A stretch of DNA of 61,873 nt from Neosynechococcus sphagnicola sy1 (GCF_000775285.1 NZ_JJML01000004.1:56236-118108); one strand, 5' to 3'. Shown: positions 8,202 to 16,851, counted from the stretch's first letter. The notes: generated from the letters alone by a model not told the origin. Program-made: numbers and translations.

Positions 8202-8281
8202 GTCAACTTTTAGTTGATGGCTAGGAGCGTTGAAAGGGGATATTTATTGAGGGTTTTCTATCCCTCAGTAAGTTCTTGACA
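8202..8281 (+). repeat. 80-bp dispersed element, copy A (upstream of trpG)
   Basis: First of three intergenic copies (others at 42643-42721 minus and 47434-47514 plus). It opens with GTCAAC, then the hairpin TCAAC-TTTTA-GTTGA, then ATGG, an AAAGGGG block and TTGAGGGTTTTC. The second hairpin is TGAGGG / CCCTCA, and the element ends in TTCTTGACA. It ends 33 bp before the trpG start and is oriented toward it. GATCAC, also present after copy B, follows immediately. Confidence 0.8.
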
Positions 8282-8314
8282 GATCACAAGTGCCACTGCG
8301 AGGAGCTGATTCGT

Positions 8315-8902
8315 TTGATTCTGGTAATTGATAACTACGACAGTTTCACCTATAACCTGGTGCAGTATCTGGGTGAACTGGGCCAAGATCAAGCGGTTGC
8401 AGCTGATATCCAGGTTTATCGAAACGACCAGATCTCTGTGGAGCAAATCCGGCAGCTACAACCCGCCGGGCTAGTAATTTCCCCTGGGCCTGGTCGTCCT
8501 GAAGAGGCGGGTATTTCCCTGGATCTGATTCGCGTCCTCGGCCCCACTCTACCCATTTTAGGGGTTTGCCTTGGGCACCAAAGCATTGGACAGGTTTTTG
8601 GTGGGCAGATTGTTTCGGCTCCACAGTTGATGCATGGTAAGACCTCTCCCATCTTTCACACAGGTGTTGGGGTTTTTCAGGGGGTTGAGAATCCCTTTAC
8701 CGCAACCCGGTATCATAGTCTGGTGATTGAGCAGCTGACCTGCCCGGAGGTGCTAGAAGTCACTGCCTGGGTGGAGGATGGCACAATTATGGGGGTGCGT
8801 CATCGAGAGTATCCCCATATTGAAGGGGTGCAATTTCACCCAGAAAGTATCTTGACAGCTGCTGGTAAGCAGTTGCTCCAGAACTTTTTGCGGCGCCTGT
8901 AG
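8315..8902 (+). CDS. trpG: Anthranilate/aminodeoxychorismate synthase glutamine amidotransferase
   Basis: This class I glutamine amidotransferase (195 residues) supplies ammonia to the chorismate-using partner for tryptophan (TrpE) or folate (PabB) synthesis. The nucleophile Cys85 lies in GVCLGHQ, and the catalytic His175 and Glu177 in VQFHPES; the oxyanion PGPGRP motif is at 57-62. I choose the TTG at 8315, preceded by AGGAG nine bases upstream. It gives the family N-terminus ILVIDNYDSFTYN, whereas an upstream in-frame start at 8276 would add an unrelated extension lying over repeat copy A. Cyanobacterial TrpG often serves both pathways; no trpE or pabB is nearby. Confidence 0.93.
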   Translation: MILVIDNYDSFTYNLVQYLGELGQDQAVAADIQVYRNDQISVEQIRQLQPAGLVISPGPGRPEEAGISLDLIRVLGPTLPILGVCLGHQSIGQVFGGQIVSAPQLMHGKTSPIFHTGVGVFQGVENPFTATRYHSLVIEQLTCPEVLEVTAWVEDGTIMGVRHREYPHIEGVQFHPESILTAAGKQLLQNFLRRL

Positions 8903-8941
8903 CAAGGCATGGTAGGGGTTTGGCACACACGTAGGGAGACC

Positions 8942-9726
8942 ATGAAACGCAGACAAATATTACGTTATGCTCGGGCGGGATTCCTGGCGATCGCTGGCAC
9001 AGGACTTGCCGCTGGATTCCAATCTTACCGGGCACAATCCAAGGACGCAGGCTCCCTGACGGTCCAATGGCTGGGTCACACCTGTTTTTTGTTGACGGGG
9101 AGTGGGCAGCGGGTGCTGCTCAACCCCTTTAAACCCCTGGGTTGTACAGCGGGCTATCGCCCCCCTCGGCTTCAGGTTGATCTGGTGATGATTAGCAGTC
9201 AACTTCTGGATGAAGGCTTTGTGGCGGGAATTCCCGGCAATCCCAAGTTACTGTTTGATCCCGGAATTTATCGAGTTAACAATCTGCAAATTCAGGGAAT
9301 TCGCACCGATCACGATCGTCAAGGGGGTAGGCGATTTGGTGCCAACACCACCTGGCAGTGGACGCAGGGGGGCATCAAAATTTTGAATTTAGGGGGAGCA
9401 GCGGCTCCGATTAGTGTCGAGCAACAAATTCTCATGGGGCGACCGGATCTGCTGCGTTTTACCTGTCGGGGGGTGGGCCAAAAGCTTACACACCAGAGGA
9501 TGCCAAGCAGGCGATTCAAACTTTGAATCCGAAGATGGTGATTCCGACCCAGTATCGAACCCAAGCAGCAGATGAGAAGGCCTGTGATCTTGTCGGTGTT
9601 GATGACTTTCTCAAGGTAATGGGAGACACCCCGGTGCGTCGGATTGCCAGTGATACCATGACCCTCAAGCCTCAGGACTTACCTGAAAAGGGCTCAACGA
9701 TTGCTCTATTGAGCTATAAGTTCTAG
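8942..9726 (+). CDS. Metallo-beta-lactamase-fold hydrolase, exported (frameshifted as sequenced)
   Basis: The N-terminus MKRRQILRYARAG with a following hydrophobic stretch is a twin-arginine-like signal. Then comes a UlaG-like metallo-beta-lactamase fold: VQWLGHTCFLL, NPFKP, and the late IRTDHDR segment. At 9468-9473 a G6 run breaks the frame. Adding one G joins DLLRFTCRGG to GPKAYTPEDAKQAI and the NPKMVIPTQY ending. The classical HxHxDH site is not obvious, as is common in divergent UlaG-like members. Substrate unknown. The start ATG is 39 bp after trpG, so cotranscription is possible. Confidence 0.75.
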
Positions 9727-9761
9727 CACTGCTGCCTCTCACCGGAGTTGTCTAACAAGTG

Positions 9762-10055
9762 ATGCCAATCCTTCAAGTCATTGAAGATGTGTTCCGTAAT
9801 CCTTCCATTGCCTTCAATCCCCAAAGACACTCTCTGAAGGCTTGGGCAATGTATTGCTTGCGAGATCGTGGGTTCAAGTTAATCAATGCCCAAGTCGCTG
9901 ACTTCGCTATTGACAGCCGGGGTGAAGAGAAACTGGAGTTTAAGGTTACCGAAACCTTGCCTGATGCCATCGATGATCGTTATGGTTGGTTGGTGGTGGA
10001 TACCGCTACGAGCCAAGTACAGGTGATTCCTCCAACTCGGCTGTCTGAAAGTTAG
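9762..10055 (+). CDS. Conserved hypothetical protein, possible PD-(D/E)xK-like fold
   Basis: This ~97-residue soluble protein has an N-terminal helix (MPILQVIEDVFRNPSIAF), a second helix LKAWAMYCLRDRGF, then alternating strands: VADFAIDSRGEEKLEFKVTE and DRYGWLVVDTATSQVQVIPP. The Asp followed by a strand with Glu-x-Lys (LEFKV) resembles the core of PD-(D/E)xK nucleases, but the protein is too short and the match too loose to call. A GTG three bases earlier is an alternative start. It converges on the gene at 10094-10375. Confidence 0.6.
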   Translation: MPILQVIEDVFRNPSIAFNPQRHSLKAWAMYCLRDRGFKLINAQVADFAIDSRGEEKLEFKVTETLPDAIDDRYGWLVVDTATSQVQVIPPTRLSES

Positions 10056-10093
10056 GCAGGGAAAGTCTCCTAGAGAATGTGAGTCTCCTGCCT

Positions 10094-10375
10094 TTAGGGG
10101 AGCGGCTGCCAGTCCGAGCACAGACCACTGCCTTGCCAGCCCACTGGGTGGATGCCACAAACAAGCAGGATTCTGGTTTCATAGCTGGCACCGTAGGCTA
10201 CCCCATGATAGTTGACACAGCCCTGGCAAGGTATTGGCTTGAGACGGGAGGTATCGACAAAGCCAACCTGCGATCGCAGAATTTTCTGCTGCCGCTGCTG
10301 GCGATCAAACTGCTGATAATTAGTTTTGTGAAATCCATAATTAGACCGTTGAAAGGGGTCTGGAATTGTATTCAT
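10094..10375 (-). CDS. Small cysteine-rich cyanobacterial protein
   Basis: The 93-residue product ends in a compact Cys/His pattern: C-x2-C in IPCQGCVNYHG, then a Cys and His in VCGIHPVGWQG, and a final Cys in CSDW. I recall this CxxCxxYxG...CxxHPxGxxxxxCxDW arrangement from conserved hypothetical proteins of cyanobacteria; it could bind a metal. The N-terminal half (QRSNYGFHKTNYQQF, QRQQ) is polar and probably disordered. I prefer the ATG at 10375 because the longer reading from 10537 adds a low-complexity extension. A plus-strand frame over the same bases lacks such conservation. Confidence 0.65.
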   Translation of the reverse strand: MNTIPDPFQRSNYGFHKTNYQQFDRQQRQQKILRSQVGFVDTSRLKPIPCQGCVNYHGVAYGASYETRILLVCGIHPVGWQGSGLCSDWQPLP

Positions 10376-10596
10376 TCTGGGCAATCCTGCCGATACTGGC
10401 TTTAGGGTTGTTGCAGTTCCTCTCTCCAAGATACCGAGTTCTGAGAGACGGTTGTGAGCCAGTAAAACCAGCCCACAGTCGAGGATGGGGAGTCTCTTGG
10501 GCATCTGAAAGCAGTCTAAAAAAAATGGCGTAGCCAATATCTACACCCTGGGTTTAACGGTACAATCAAAAATACTGTACTTATCCACTATCACAA

Positions 10597-10618
10597 CAAG
10601 AGAGTAGCAAGAGAGTAG
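10597..10618 (+). repeat. 11-bp tandem repeat in the rpsU leader
   Basis: CAAGAGAGTAG occurs twice without a gap, ending 5 bp before the rpsU ATG. Each unit contains AGAG, so the duplication sits over the ribosome-binding region. An AT-rich stretch with TACTGTAC and TTATCC lies just upstream and could hold the promoter. Confidence 0.85.
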
Positions 10619-10623
10619 TTAGC

Positions 10624-10806
10624 ATGACCCAGGTGGTTCTAGGGGAAAATGAAGGCATTGAGTCAGCCTTACGTCGATTTAAGCGTCAAGTTTCTAAGGC
10701 TGGTATCCTAGCAGACGTAAAGTGCCATCGGCACTTTGAAACACCAATTGAAAAGCGCAAGCGTAAAACTATTGCGGCCCGACGCAAAAACCGCCGCTTC
10801 CGTTAG
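10624..10806 (+). CDS. rpsU: 30S ribosomal protein bS21
   Basis: The 60-residue, very basic protein matches bS21, which sits near the mRNA exit platform of the 30S subunit. Recognisable are [19 protein letters not shown] and the C-terminal [18 protein letters not shown] tail. Its leader carries a perfect 11-bp tandem repeat immediately before the start. The last 4 bp overlap the 3' end of the converging methyltransferase gene. The preceding AT-rich 60 bp probably contain its own promoter. Confidence 0.96.
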   Translation: MTQVVLGENEGIESALRRFKRQVSKAGILADVKCHRHFETPIEKRKRKTIAARRKNRRFR

Positions 10807-11981
10807 CAGATGGGTACCCTCAGCCCTTCCAATAGCTGGGGGCTAGGACTCAGCCCTTTACCCTGAACTAAAACACCAAACTTTCCCAGCCCCATGGGAT
10901 CAATTAGACTGTGGAGGTTTTGGCGGTGTCTGAGGTGCGCTTGGAGGAGAGCAGGTGTAATTGCCTGGGAGTTTTCGCCAAGGGCGGCGATCCGCGCTCC
11001 TAGCCCTAGCGCCATCAAAAATAGGCTTTGCTGGGTAAATCCGATCATTTGCAGTCCAGAGGCGTCGCCTTGCCGCTCTAGGGCGGTAAAGTTTACATGG
11101 GCAGTCAGATCTTGATAGCCGATTCCCTGATAGGGATCTCCATGGTGGGCATGGCGGTAGTAGCATTGCAGCGTCCCAGTTGTCCGTGCAGGGCTGTAGT
11201 ACTGGGCAGCAGGATATCCATAGTCAATCGTCAGAAGATACCCTTTCTCTAAGCGTTCTGCAACGGTTTGCAGCCAGGAGAGGGCGGCTAGATTCACCTC
11301 ACTGCGGTAACCCTCCGGTAAATCTCTCCAATGAATGCCCACTCGATCAAAGTAGGTAACTAGTTCTGGTACCGAGGGTTCGTCGATGATTTCTCGCAAG
11401 CAGCTGTCGGTTTCCTGACTCAAGGTGACAAAAATCTCCCGGAGTTTCCCCTCTGTGATGACAACTTGATGAACGGGAAAGGCATCGACCAATTCGTTGG
11501 AGAAGCAGCACCCCACCAAAGAATCACGGGGAATTTCCTCCCAGGTACACCATCTGATGTGGGGAAATAACTGGAGTTGTTGACGTTGTTGGGCAACTAA
11601 TGCCTGAGAACGTTCGACAATCCAGTACTGTAATACTGACCATAAATCCGGCGATCGCCCCTTTAATTCATTCAGAATGTGGGTTGCCAACAGTCCTTGT
11701 CCGGCTCCCATCTCCAGCAGGGTAAAGGGAGCAGGTCGGTCTAAAATCTCCCACATCTGCACAAACTGTGCCGCTAATAACTCCCCAAAATCAGCCCCTA
11801 GGTGGGGGGCGGTGAAGAAATCTCCCTGGATGCCACGGGTGACCACCTGGTTGCAGTAGTAGCCATGGGCTGGTTCATAGAGGGCCAACTCCATGAACTC
11901 GGCAAAGGAGAGCCGTTGTTGCGGGCTGGCTAGAATTCGCTCGCGGATGATTTCAATGAGGTGGGGATTGTTCTTGAGCAT
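10803..11981 (-). CDS. SAM-dependent methyltransferase, MidA/NDUFAF7 (DUF185) family
   Basis: This 392-residue class I methyltransferase belongs to the family of mitochondrial NDUFAF7/MidA, which methylates an arginine of a complex I subunit during assembly. The family opening ([18 protein letters not shown]), the [16 protein letters not shown] block and the SAM-binding LLEMGAGQG loop are all clear. Later blocks include [14 protein letters not shown] and [10 protein letters not shown]. In cyanobacteria a role in NDH-1 assembly is a reasonable guess but not shown here. It converges on rpsU with a 4-bp overlap. Confidence 0.88.
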   Translation of the reverse strand: MLKNNPHLIEIIRERILASPQQRLSFAEFMELALYEPAHGYYCNQVVTRGIQGDFFTAPHLGADFGELLAAQFVQMWEILDRPAPFTLLEMGAGQGLLATHILNELKGRSPDLWSVLQYWIVERSQALVAQQRQQLQLFPHIRWCTWEEIPRDSLVGCCFSNELVDAFPVHQVVITEGKLREIFVTLSQETDSCLREIIDEPSVPELVTYFDRVGIHWRDLPEGYRSEVNLAALSWLQTVAERLEKGYLLTIDYGYPAAQYYSPARTTGTLQCYYRHAHHGDPYQGIGYQDLTAHVNFTALERQGDASGLQMIGFTQQSLFLMALGLGARIAALGENSQAITPALLQAHLRHRQNLHSLIDPMGLGKFGVLVQGKGLSPSPQLLEGLRVPIC

Positions 11982-12033
11982 GGGGGATCGTATCGGTCTT
12001 ATTCTCAGACCCAGGTCTAAGAGGCTATTCTCC

Positions 12034-13329
12034 CTAGAAAACGGCTGACTGCTGGAGAGGAGTAACGGCGGCTACTGGCCCCACCAAGGAGACATAGGGG
12101 TGCTGCAAATAGCGATGGGCTGCTAACTGCGCCGCTTCGGCACTGACGGCGGCGATCGCTGATTGAAACTCGGTATCGAATTCCAACCCTATCCCTAGGG
12201 TTTCGTACCAACCAAAAATTTGGGCAATTTGAGCATTGGTCTGTTTACCGAGGGCATACTGTCCCAGCAGTTTATTCTTCGCAGCCTGCAACTCATGGGG
12301 GGGGAGTTGGGTGGTGAACAGGCGTTCTACTTCTTGTTGTAACCCTTCGAGGGCGATCGCCGTATTTTCTGGAGCCGTTCCCATGTAGACGACAAACTGC
12401 GAAGGTTGCAGGCGAGTAGGATAGAAAGCGGACACTTCGTAGGCGAGACCTCGCTTTTCTCGCAACTCCACAAACAGGCGACTGGAGAGACCATTACCCA
12501 GGTAAGAACTGAGTAACTTGATCGCCGCGTAGTCCGGATGATGCATGGAGGGAGCCAAATACCCCAACATCAGAATTGATTGTTGGGTGGACTGCGCTGT
12601 CACCCGTTGTTGGGGATCGGACTGCAGGGGCGGTACTTGCAACAATGGTAGGGGGGTAGAGGGAGCCTGCCAATCTCCAAAAAACTGCTCTGCCAGCTCC
12701 AGCCCTGACGCGGCGGTGATCCGCCCCACCAAACTAATAACCATGTTGTCTGGGCGGAAGTGGGTTTGGTGATACCTGTGCAAGTCAATCTGATCGAGTT
12801 GGGAAACCGATGCCTCCGTCCCCAGTCCTGACAGGGCATAGGGATGATCTAAGTACATTGCCTGGCGCAGCTGATCGAGGGCAATAATGTAAGGCTGTTC
12901 TAACTGGGAGCGAAGGGCCTGCAACATCAATCGCCGTTCTAGTGCCAATTCTGTCTCCGGGAAGGAGGGAGACCGCAGTAACTGTGCCGCCAGACTCAAA
13001 ATATTCTCAAAGTCTGCCGTCACGGTCTTCAGACTCAGCAAAAAGTAGTCACTGGCAGCATCTGTGCTCAGGCTAGCGCCCACTGACTCAACACGCTCAG
13101 CGATGTCCAGGGATGAGAGTTGCTCACTGCCGCGAGTCATAACTGATGCCACTAGATGGGACAGCCCCGCCTGCTGGCGCGACTCCCAAAGACTCCCTGC
13201 TTTGACAAAAATCCGAGCCGCAACAATATCAGCGACTGGGTTCTCGACCACAAGCACAACCAGACCATTCGCCAAAACAGTCCGATGAATAGTCCGATTC
13301 TGAATCGATGGCATGGGGGATGGAATCAT
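12034..13329 (-). CDS. M16 family peptidase-like protein, inactive subunit
   Basis: The ~432-residue protein has the two-domain M16 (pitrilysin/insulinase) fold. The zinc motif HxxEH is degenerate: the equivalent segment reads SHLVASV, keeping one His but losing the Glu and second His. It is therefore probably the structural partner of the active M16 peptidase encoded directly upstream, as in other heterodimeric M16 enzymes. The later R/Y-containing SSRLFVELREKRGLAYEVSA block that shapes the substrate pocket is intact. I prefer the ATG at 13329; ATG at 13314 and a TTG at 13377 are possible. It follows the active subunit gene by about 45 bp. Confidence 0.88.
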   Translation of the reverse strand: MIPSPMPSIQNRTIHRTVLANGLVVLVVENPVADIVAARIFVKAGSLWESRQQAGLSHLVASVMTRGSEQLSSLDIAERVESVGASLSTDAASDYFLLSLKTVTADFENILSLAAQLLRSPSFPETELALERRLMLQALRSQLEQPYIIALDQLRQAMYLDHPYALSGLGTEASVSQLDQIDLHRYHQTHFRPDNMVISLVGRITAASGLELAEQFFGDWQAPSTPLPLLQVPPLQSDPQQRVTAQSTQQSILMLGYLAPSMHHPDYAAIKLLSSYLGNGLSSRLFVELREKRGLAYEVSAFYPTRLQPSQFVVYMGTAPENTAIALEGLQQEVERLFTTQLPPHELQAAKNKLLGQYALGKQTNAQIAQIFGWYETLGIGLEFDTEFQSAIAAVSAEAAQLAAHRYLQHPYVSLVGPVAAVTPLQQSAVF

Positions 13330-13373
13330 GGAGAATGGGGAATTGATCAAGCGAGCTGTCCACCAATGACCAA

Positions 13374-14639
13374 TCAATTGGGTTCTAAAATCGTTGCAGC
13401 GTAGCTACAAGGAGAGAGATACTGATTGGCCAGACGCAGTAAGTCTTCAGTCTGCAATGCCTGGATACACTGGGGATAGGCGATCGCCGTGGTAGCCTGA
13501 GCAATCGTACTATAGTAACCGTAGAGACCTGCCAATTGAGCAGGAGTTTCGGTCGAAAAGGCATAATCGTTGCAAAGGAGTCGCTGGCAGCGGCTTAATT
13601 CTGCTTCACAAACCGGAACTGTCTGTAACTCCGAGAGACAATCGCCAATGAGCGCCTCAACTCGATCCAGATACTGGGGTTCCAGCCAGGTGGTAATGGT
13701 AAACAGACTCGATTCCTGCTGGAGGGAGAAACTACTACTCACTGCTTCCACCAATCCCCGCTCTTCCCGTAGTTGACGCACCAGTCGGGAACTGCGACCT
13801 TCCGCCAATAGTACCGACAGCAAATCTAGGCCATAGGCACTGGGGAGTTGATCAACCCCTGGACCCACCCAGGCCATCATCAGCCGCGCTTGTTCAATGC
13901 GGGGTAGTTGTAGCCGCTGACGGCGAATCTCTGAAATGGGTGGCTCTACCAAGGGCTGGATTCGCGGACAGTCTAGGGGTGAGGCAAAGCCCTGGAAGTT
14001 GCGACTTACCAGATCCAGTGCCTGGGACTGGGAGACATCCCCCACAATCACCACGGTCATGTTTTCAGGTTGATAGTGAGCCCGGTGGAAGCAGCGCATT
14101 TCTGCGGGCGATCGCGGCAGTAAAGTGGCTTCAGTGCCTAAAACAGAGCGTCCATAGGGATGTTGCTGATAGACGCTTTCCACCAGCGCCTGAAACCCTA
14201 ACCAGTCAGGATTGTCATAGGCTTGGCGCAATTCCTCTAGCACCACTTCTCGTTCTCGCACGAACTCTGAGTCTGGAATCGAGGCATTCAGTAGCAACTC
14301 CGCCAGAGAGGGTAAGGTTGCTTCTAGGTGCTCAGACGCAGTGGTAATGAAGAAGTGGGCATAATCATGACTGGTGGCAGCGTTGGAGACTCCCCCCCGA
14401 TTCTCGATGGTTTGATCAAAAACCCCCGGAGCGAGACGATCGGTGCCCTTGAAAATCATGTGCTCCAGGAAATGAGCCATCCCTGACCAAGTCAGGGGTT
14501 CAGCGATCGCCCCCGCCCTCACCCAAACATCAACCACCACCACGGATGTCGCTGGAATGTTCTGGTGAACCACCGTCAAACCATTTGCTAGGGTCAGGAT
14601 CGATGCTGGAAATTCAACCGCAGGGGAAATTTTAGACAA
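13374..14639 (-). CDS. M16 family zinc peptidase, active subunit
   Basis: This 421-residue processing-peptidase-like enzyme has the full inverted zinc motif H56-F-L-E59-H60, with the third ligand in the EREVVLEEL segment near residues 131-136. The C-terminal half has the pocket motif RSSRLVRQLREERGLVEAV. M16 proteases cleave peptides or presequences inside a closed chamber formed by two domains or two subunits. The next gene encodes a homologue without the zinc motif, so the pair likely works as a heterodimer. The absence of a signal peptide suggests a cytoplasmic enzyme. The 150 bp upstream contain AGATCT-rich palindromes that belong rather to the divergent gene. Confidence 0.92.
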   Translation of the reverse strand: MSKISPAVEFPASILTLANGLTVVHQNIPATSVVVVDVWVRAGAIAEPLTWSGMAHFLEHMIFKGTDRLAPGVFDQTIENRGGVSNAATSHDYAHFFITTASEHLEATLPSLAELLLNASIPDSEFVREREVVLEELRQAYDNPDWLGFQALVESVYQQHPYGRSVLGTEATLLPRSPAEMRCFHRAHYQPENMTVVIVGDVSQSQALDLVSRNFQGFASPLDCPRIQPLVEPPISEIRRQRLQLPRIEQARLMMAWVGPGVDQLPSAYGLDLLSVLLAEGRSSRLVRQLREERGLVEAVSSSFSLQQESSLFTITTWLEPQYLDRVEALIGDCLSELQTVPVCEAELSRCQRLLCNDYAFSTETPAQLAGLYGYYSTIAQATTAIAYPQCIQALQTEDLLRLANQYLSPCSYAATILEPN

Positions 14640-14730
14640 ATTTGCAACATTAATGCAAGGTTAACGAAATCTTAGCGTCTTCGGAATTGGCAAATAGCAG
14701 TCATTGCTACTGAATTCCGAACCAAAGTCT

Positions 14731-14777
14731 AGATCTGACTAGAATTTAGATCTTTATAGATCTTTTAAAGATCTAAA
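14731..14777. promoter_or_regulatory. AGATCT palindrome cluster (putative operator)
   Basis: AGATCT occurs four times in 44 bp (14731, 14748, 14758, 14769). The outer copies form a perfect 11-bp inverted repeat: TTTAGATCTTT at 14745-14755 and AAAGATCTAAA at 14767-14777. An inner pair gives AGATCTTT-T-AAAGATCT. It lies in the divergent region between the M16 gene and the small ORF starting at 14792, only 14 bp from the latter. Position and symmetry suggest a repressor site or a leader hairpin. Confidence 0.6.
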
Positions 14778-14791
14778 AGAGGGACTGAATT

Positions 14792-14941
14792 ATGAGCGAT
14801 CTGAACCATGACACCGTCATCCAGGGGACTGCTGCTCACGGTCTGACTGTAAAAAACGTGGCACTGATGTTACTGGCTACAGACAGGGCTGTGCAAGGGC
14901 AGATAGGATGCAAGGGCAATGCTTGTGAGATGATGAAGTAG
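14792..14941 (+). CDS. Small ORF (49 residues), unknown
   Basis: An ATG-initiated 49-codon frame ends 2 bp before the next gene's ATG, which favours a real cotranscribed gene. The product starts MSDLNHDTV and contains GLTVKNVALMLLATDRAV and two cysteines near the C-terminus (GCKGNACEMMK). A weak AGAGGG lies 8-13 bp upstream. I recognise no family. It may instead be a leader peptide or a fortuitous frame. Confidence 0.4.
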   Translation: MSDLNHDTVIQGTAAHGLTVKNVALMLLATDRAVQGQIGCKGNACEMMK

Positions 14942-14943
14942 CC

Positions 14944-15222
14944 ATGATTGATCCACTCACGACTCTTTCCAGTGATCTGGAAAATCTCCCCCGTGATGTC
15001 AGGGTAACCCAACTGAGACACCTGGTTGAGACCCTGCGGATGGCAGATGAGATTGCTGTTAAGGGATATTTAATTACAAGTTCGGAATTAGCTGATTTAA
15101 TGGATGTCAATGCCAGTGCAGTTACCAGCCGGGGTGATAATTGGGTGTGGCGTAACTGGGTTGTATCTCGCGTCCGCCGCGAAGGCAATCAAATTCTTTG
15201 GCAATTAGAACGGGTTGATTAA
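14944..15222 (+). CDS. Conserved small protein, possible winged-helix fold
   Basis: The 92-residue protein is soluble. A helical first half (LPRDVRVTQLRHLVETLRMADEIA) is followed by LITSSELADLMDVNASAV, which looks like a helix-turn-helix. It ends in a short beta-like region, WVVSRVRREGNQILWQLERV. This is consistent with a small winged-helix DNA-binding protein, perhaps binding the AGATCT palindromes 170 bp upstream, but that is inference. It follows the 49-codon frame by 2 bp. I know no characterised homologue. Confidence 0.7.
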   Translation: MIDPLTTLSSDLENLPRDVRVTQLRHLVETLRMADEIAVKGYLITSSELADLMDVNASAVTSRGDNWVWRNWVVSRVRREGNQILWQLERVD

Positions 15223-15357
15223 TTCAGCAATGCTCCCCAAGGGTTAGTAGAAAAAGTTGCCCCAAATTCTCTGTCAAACTGATACTTGGAGACAAGCGTT
15301 AGGAAATACTGCCAACGAGTCTCATCCTGTGTCCTCCTTCCTCACCCGCGTCGGTCT

Positions 15358-16668
15358 ATGAACGAACCACAGCGTCCTCCCATCCAACCCCCTGCTGTGC
15401 CCCGCACGGCCCCGATTCAACCCCCACCTACCTATCCCCAAGCTGGACAGGATCTAGCCACCAGCCCCCCTCAGCGCTATCCTACCCAGGCACTGACGAT
15501 GCCAGGAGGGGCAGATCACCGTGGTGCCGTGGCTCCTCCTCCACCCTACCGCCCTGGCCCGCCGCCCCAAGCGCCCCCTCCCCCCGTGCTCGGGTCAGTG
15601 CCGGTGGCCCAACCTTAGAGCAGTTGGTACAGGAAGCGTTTGAGAAAAAACTATTCAGATATTCACTTGGGAGTTGGGGAAGTGCCTCGCTTCCGCGATC
15701 GCGGCGAAATTGCGATCAGCAATCACCCCGAAACCAATGAAGCCACTTTTTTTGGCTGGTTACGGGAGGTGCTGAACGATCAACAACTGGAGATTTTCAA
15801 ACAAACCTTGGAATATGACGGTGCCACCCAATATGAGGGTGTGGCGCGGGTGCGGATCAACATCTTTGTCTCCCTTAAGGGCCCCTCCATGGTCTTGCGG
15901 CTGATTCCCCTGAAGATTCTCACCATGGAGGATCTGGGATTGCCCCCCGTCTTCCGGGATCTCTGTCACTATCACAAAGGCTTGATCTTGGTGACGGGGC
16001 CAACGGGTTCGGGGAAGTCCACCACCCTCGCAGCCATGGTGGACTACATCAACAAAGAGATGCCGAAAAATATTATCTCGATTGAAGATCCGGTGGAATT
16101 TGTCCACCAAAGCCACAAATCCCTGGTGAAACAGCGGGAAGTGGGCATTCATACCCTGAAGTTTGACAATGCCTTGAAAGCAGCCTTGCGGGAAGATCCC
16201 GATATCATTCTGATCGGGGAAATGCGCGATCGCGAGACTGTGAATACCGCCTTGAAAGCAGCTCAGACGGGTCACTTAGTCTTTGGCACCTTGCACACCA
16301 ACAGTGCGGTAAAGACGATTGAACGGATTCTCAACCTCTATAACCCTGAAGAACAGGGGCCGATGCGCGTCCAAGTCGCCGAGTCTTTGATCGGTGTCAT
16401 TGCCCAGGGATTGGTTCGCACCACCGATGGTAAACGCGCCGCCATCCACGAAATTTTGATCAACACCGATGCCATCCGGGACTACATCAAGCGGGGTGAT
16501 GTGGACGAAGTCGAAGCGATCATCCCTAAATGCACCTTTGATGGCATGTGTACGATGAATCAATCCCTCTACACCCTCTATGAGGCTGGACGGATCACCG
16601 AAGAGACGGCCCTAGAGTCTTCTCCCAAACCCAACGAAATGGCAATGACCCTGCGGGGTCGGGTCTAG
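15358..16668 (+). CDS. pilT: PilT-family type IV pilus retraction ATPase (frameshifted as sequenced)
   Basis: PilT is the hexameric ATPase that retracts type IV pili for twitching motility and DNA uptake. The N-terminus is a Pro/Gln-rich extension of ~80 residues. The core has the Walker A GPTGSGKS, the Asp box with EDPVEFVH, Walker B DPDIILIGEMRD and the His box TGHLVFGTLHTNSA. Two one-base shifts interrupt the start of the core: a missing base at the C runs 15574-15585 and an extra A in the A6 run 15645-15650. Repairing both joins GGPTLEQLVQEAFEK to NYSDIHLGVGE. The Pro-rich extension suggests the PilT2-like cyanobacterial paralogue rather than PilT1. A strong terminator follows. Confidence 0.9.
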
Positions 16669-16700
16669 GGAACCCATCCATTCACCCCCTAGAAACTGAA

Positions 16701-16735
16701 CCCAACGGCGATCGCTGCTTCGCCGTTGGGTTTTT
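16701..16735 (+). terminator. Rho-independent terminator after pilT
   Basis: A perfect 10-bp stem, CCCAACGGCG / CGCCGTTGGG, with a 10-nt loop is directly followed by TTTTT. It lies 33 bp after the pilT stop. The loop contains a HIP1 core. Confidence 0.92.
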
Positions 16736-16851
16736 GCGTGTTGGTGCTGGTTCTGCCCCCTTGCCGTGAAGATGCCCCCAGGAATCCCACGGAATTCGAA
16801 CACTTTCTGATAACATCTTATTAAAAGTTAAAATTTCTTTATTCTTCTCTC

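Noticed and set aside
10079-10405. Plus-strand 108-codon frame
   Set aside because: Lies opposite the cysteine-rich gene at 10094-10375, whose C-terminal motif is recognisable; the plus frame has no such features.
16785-16800. GTTCGAATTCC on the minus strand resembling a tRNA T-loop
   Set aside because: No paired stem on either side and no cloverleaf can be built.
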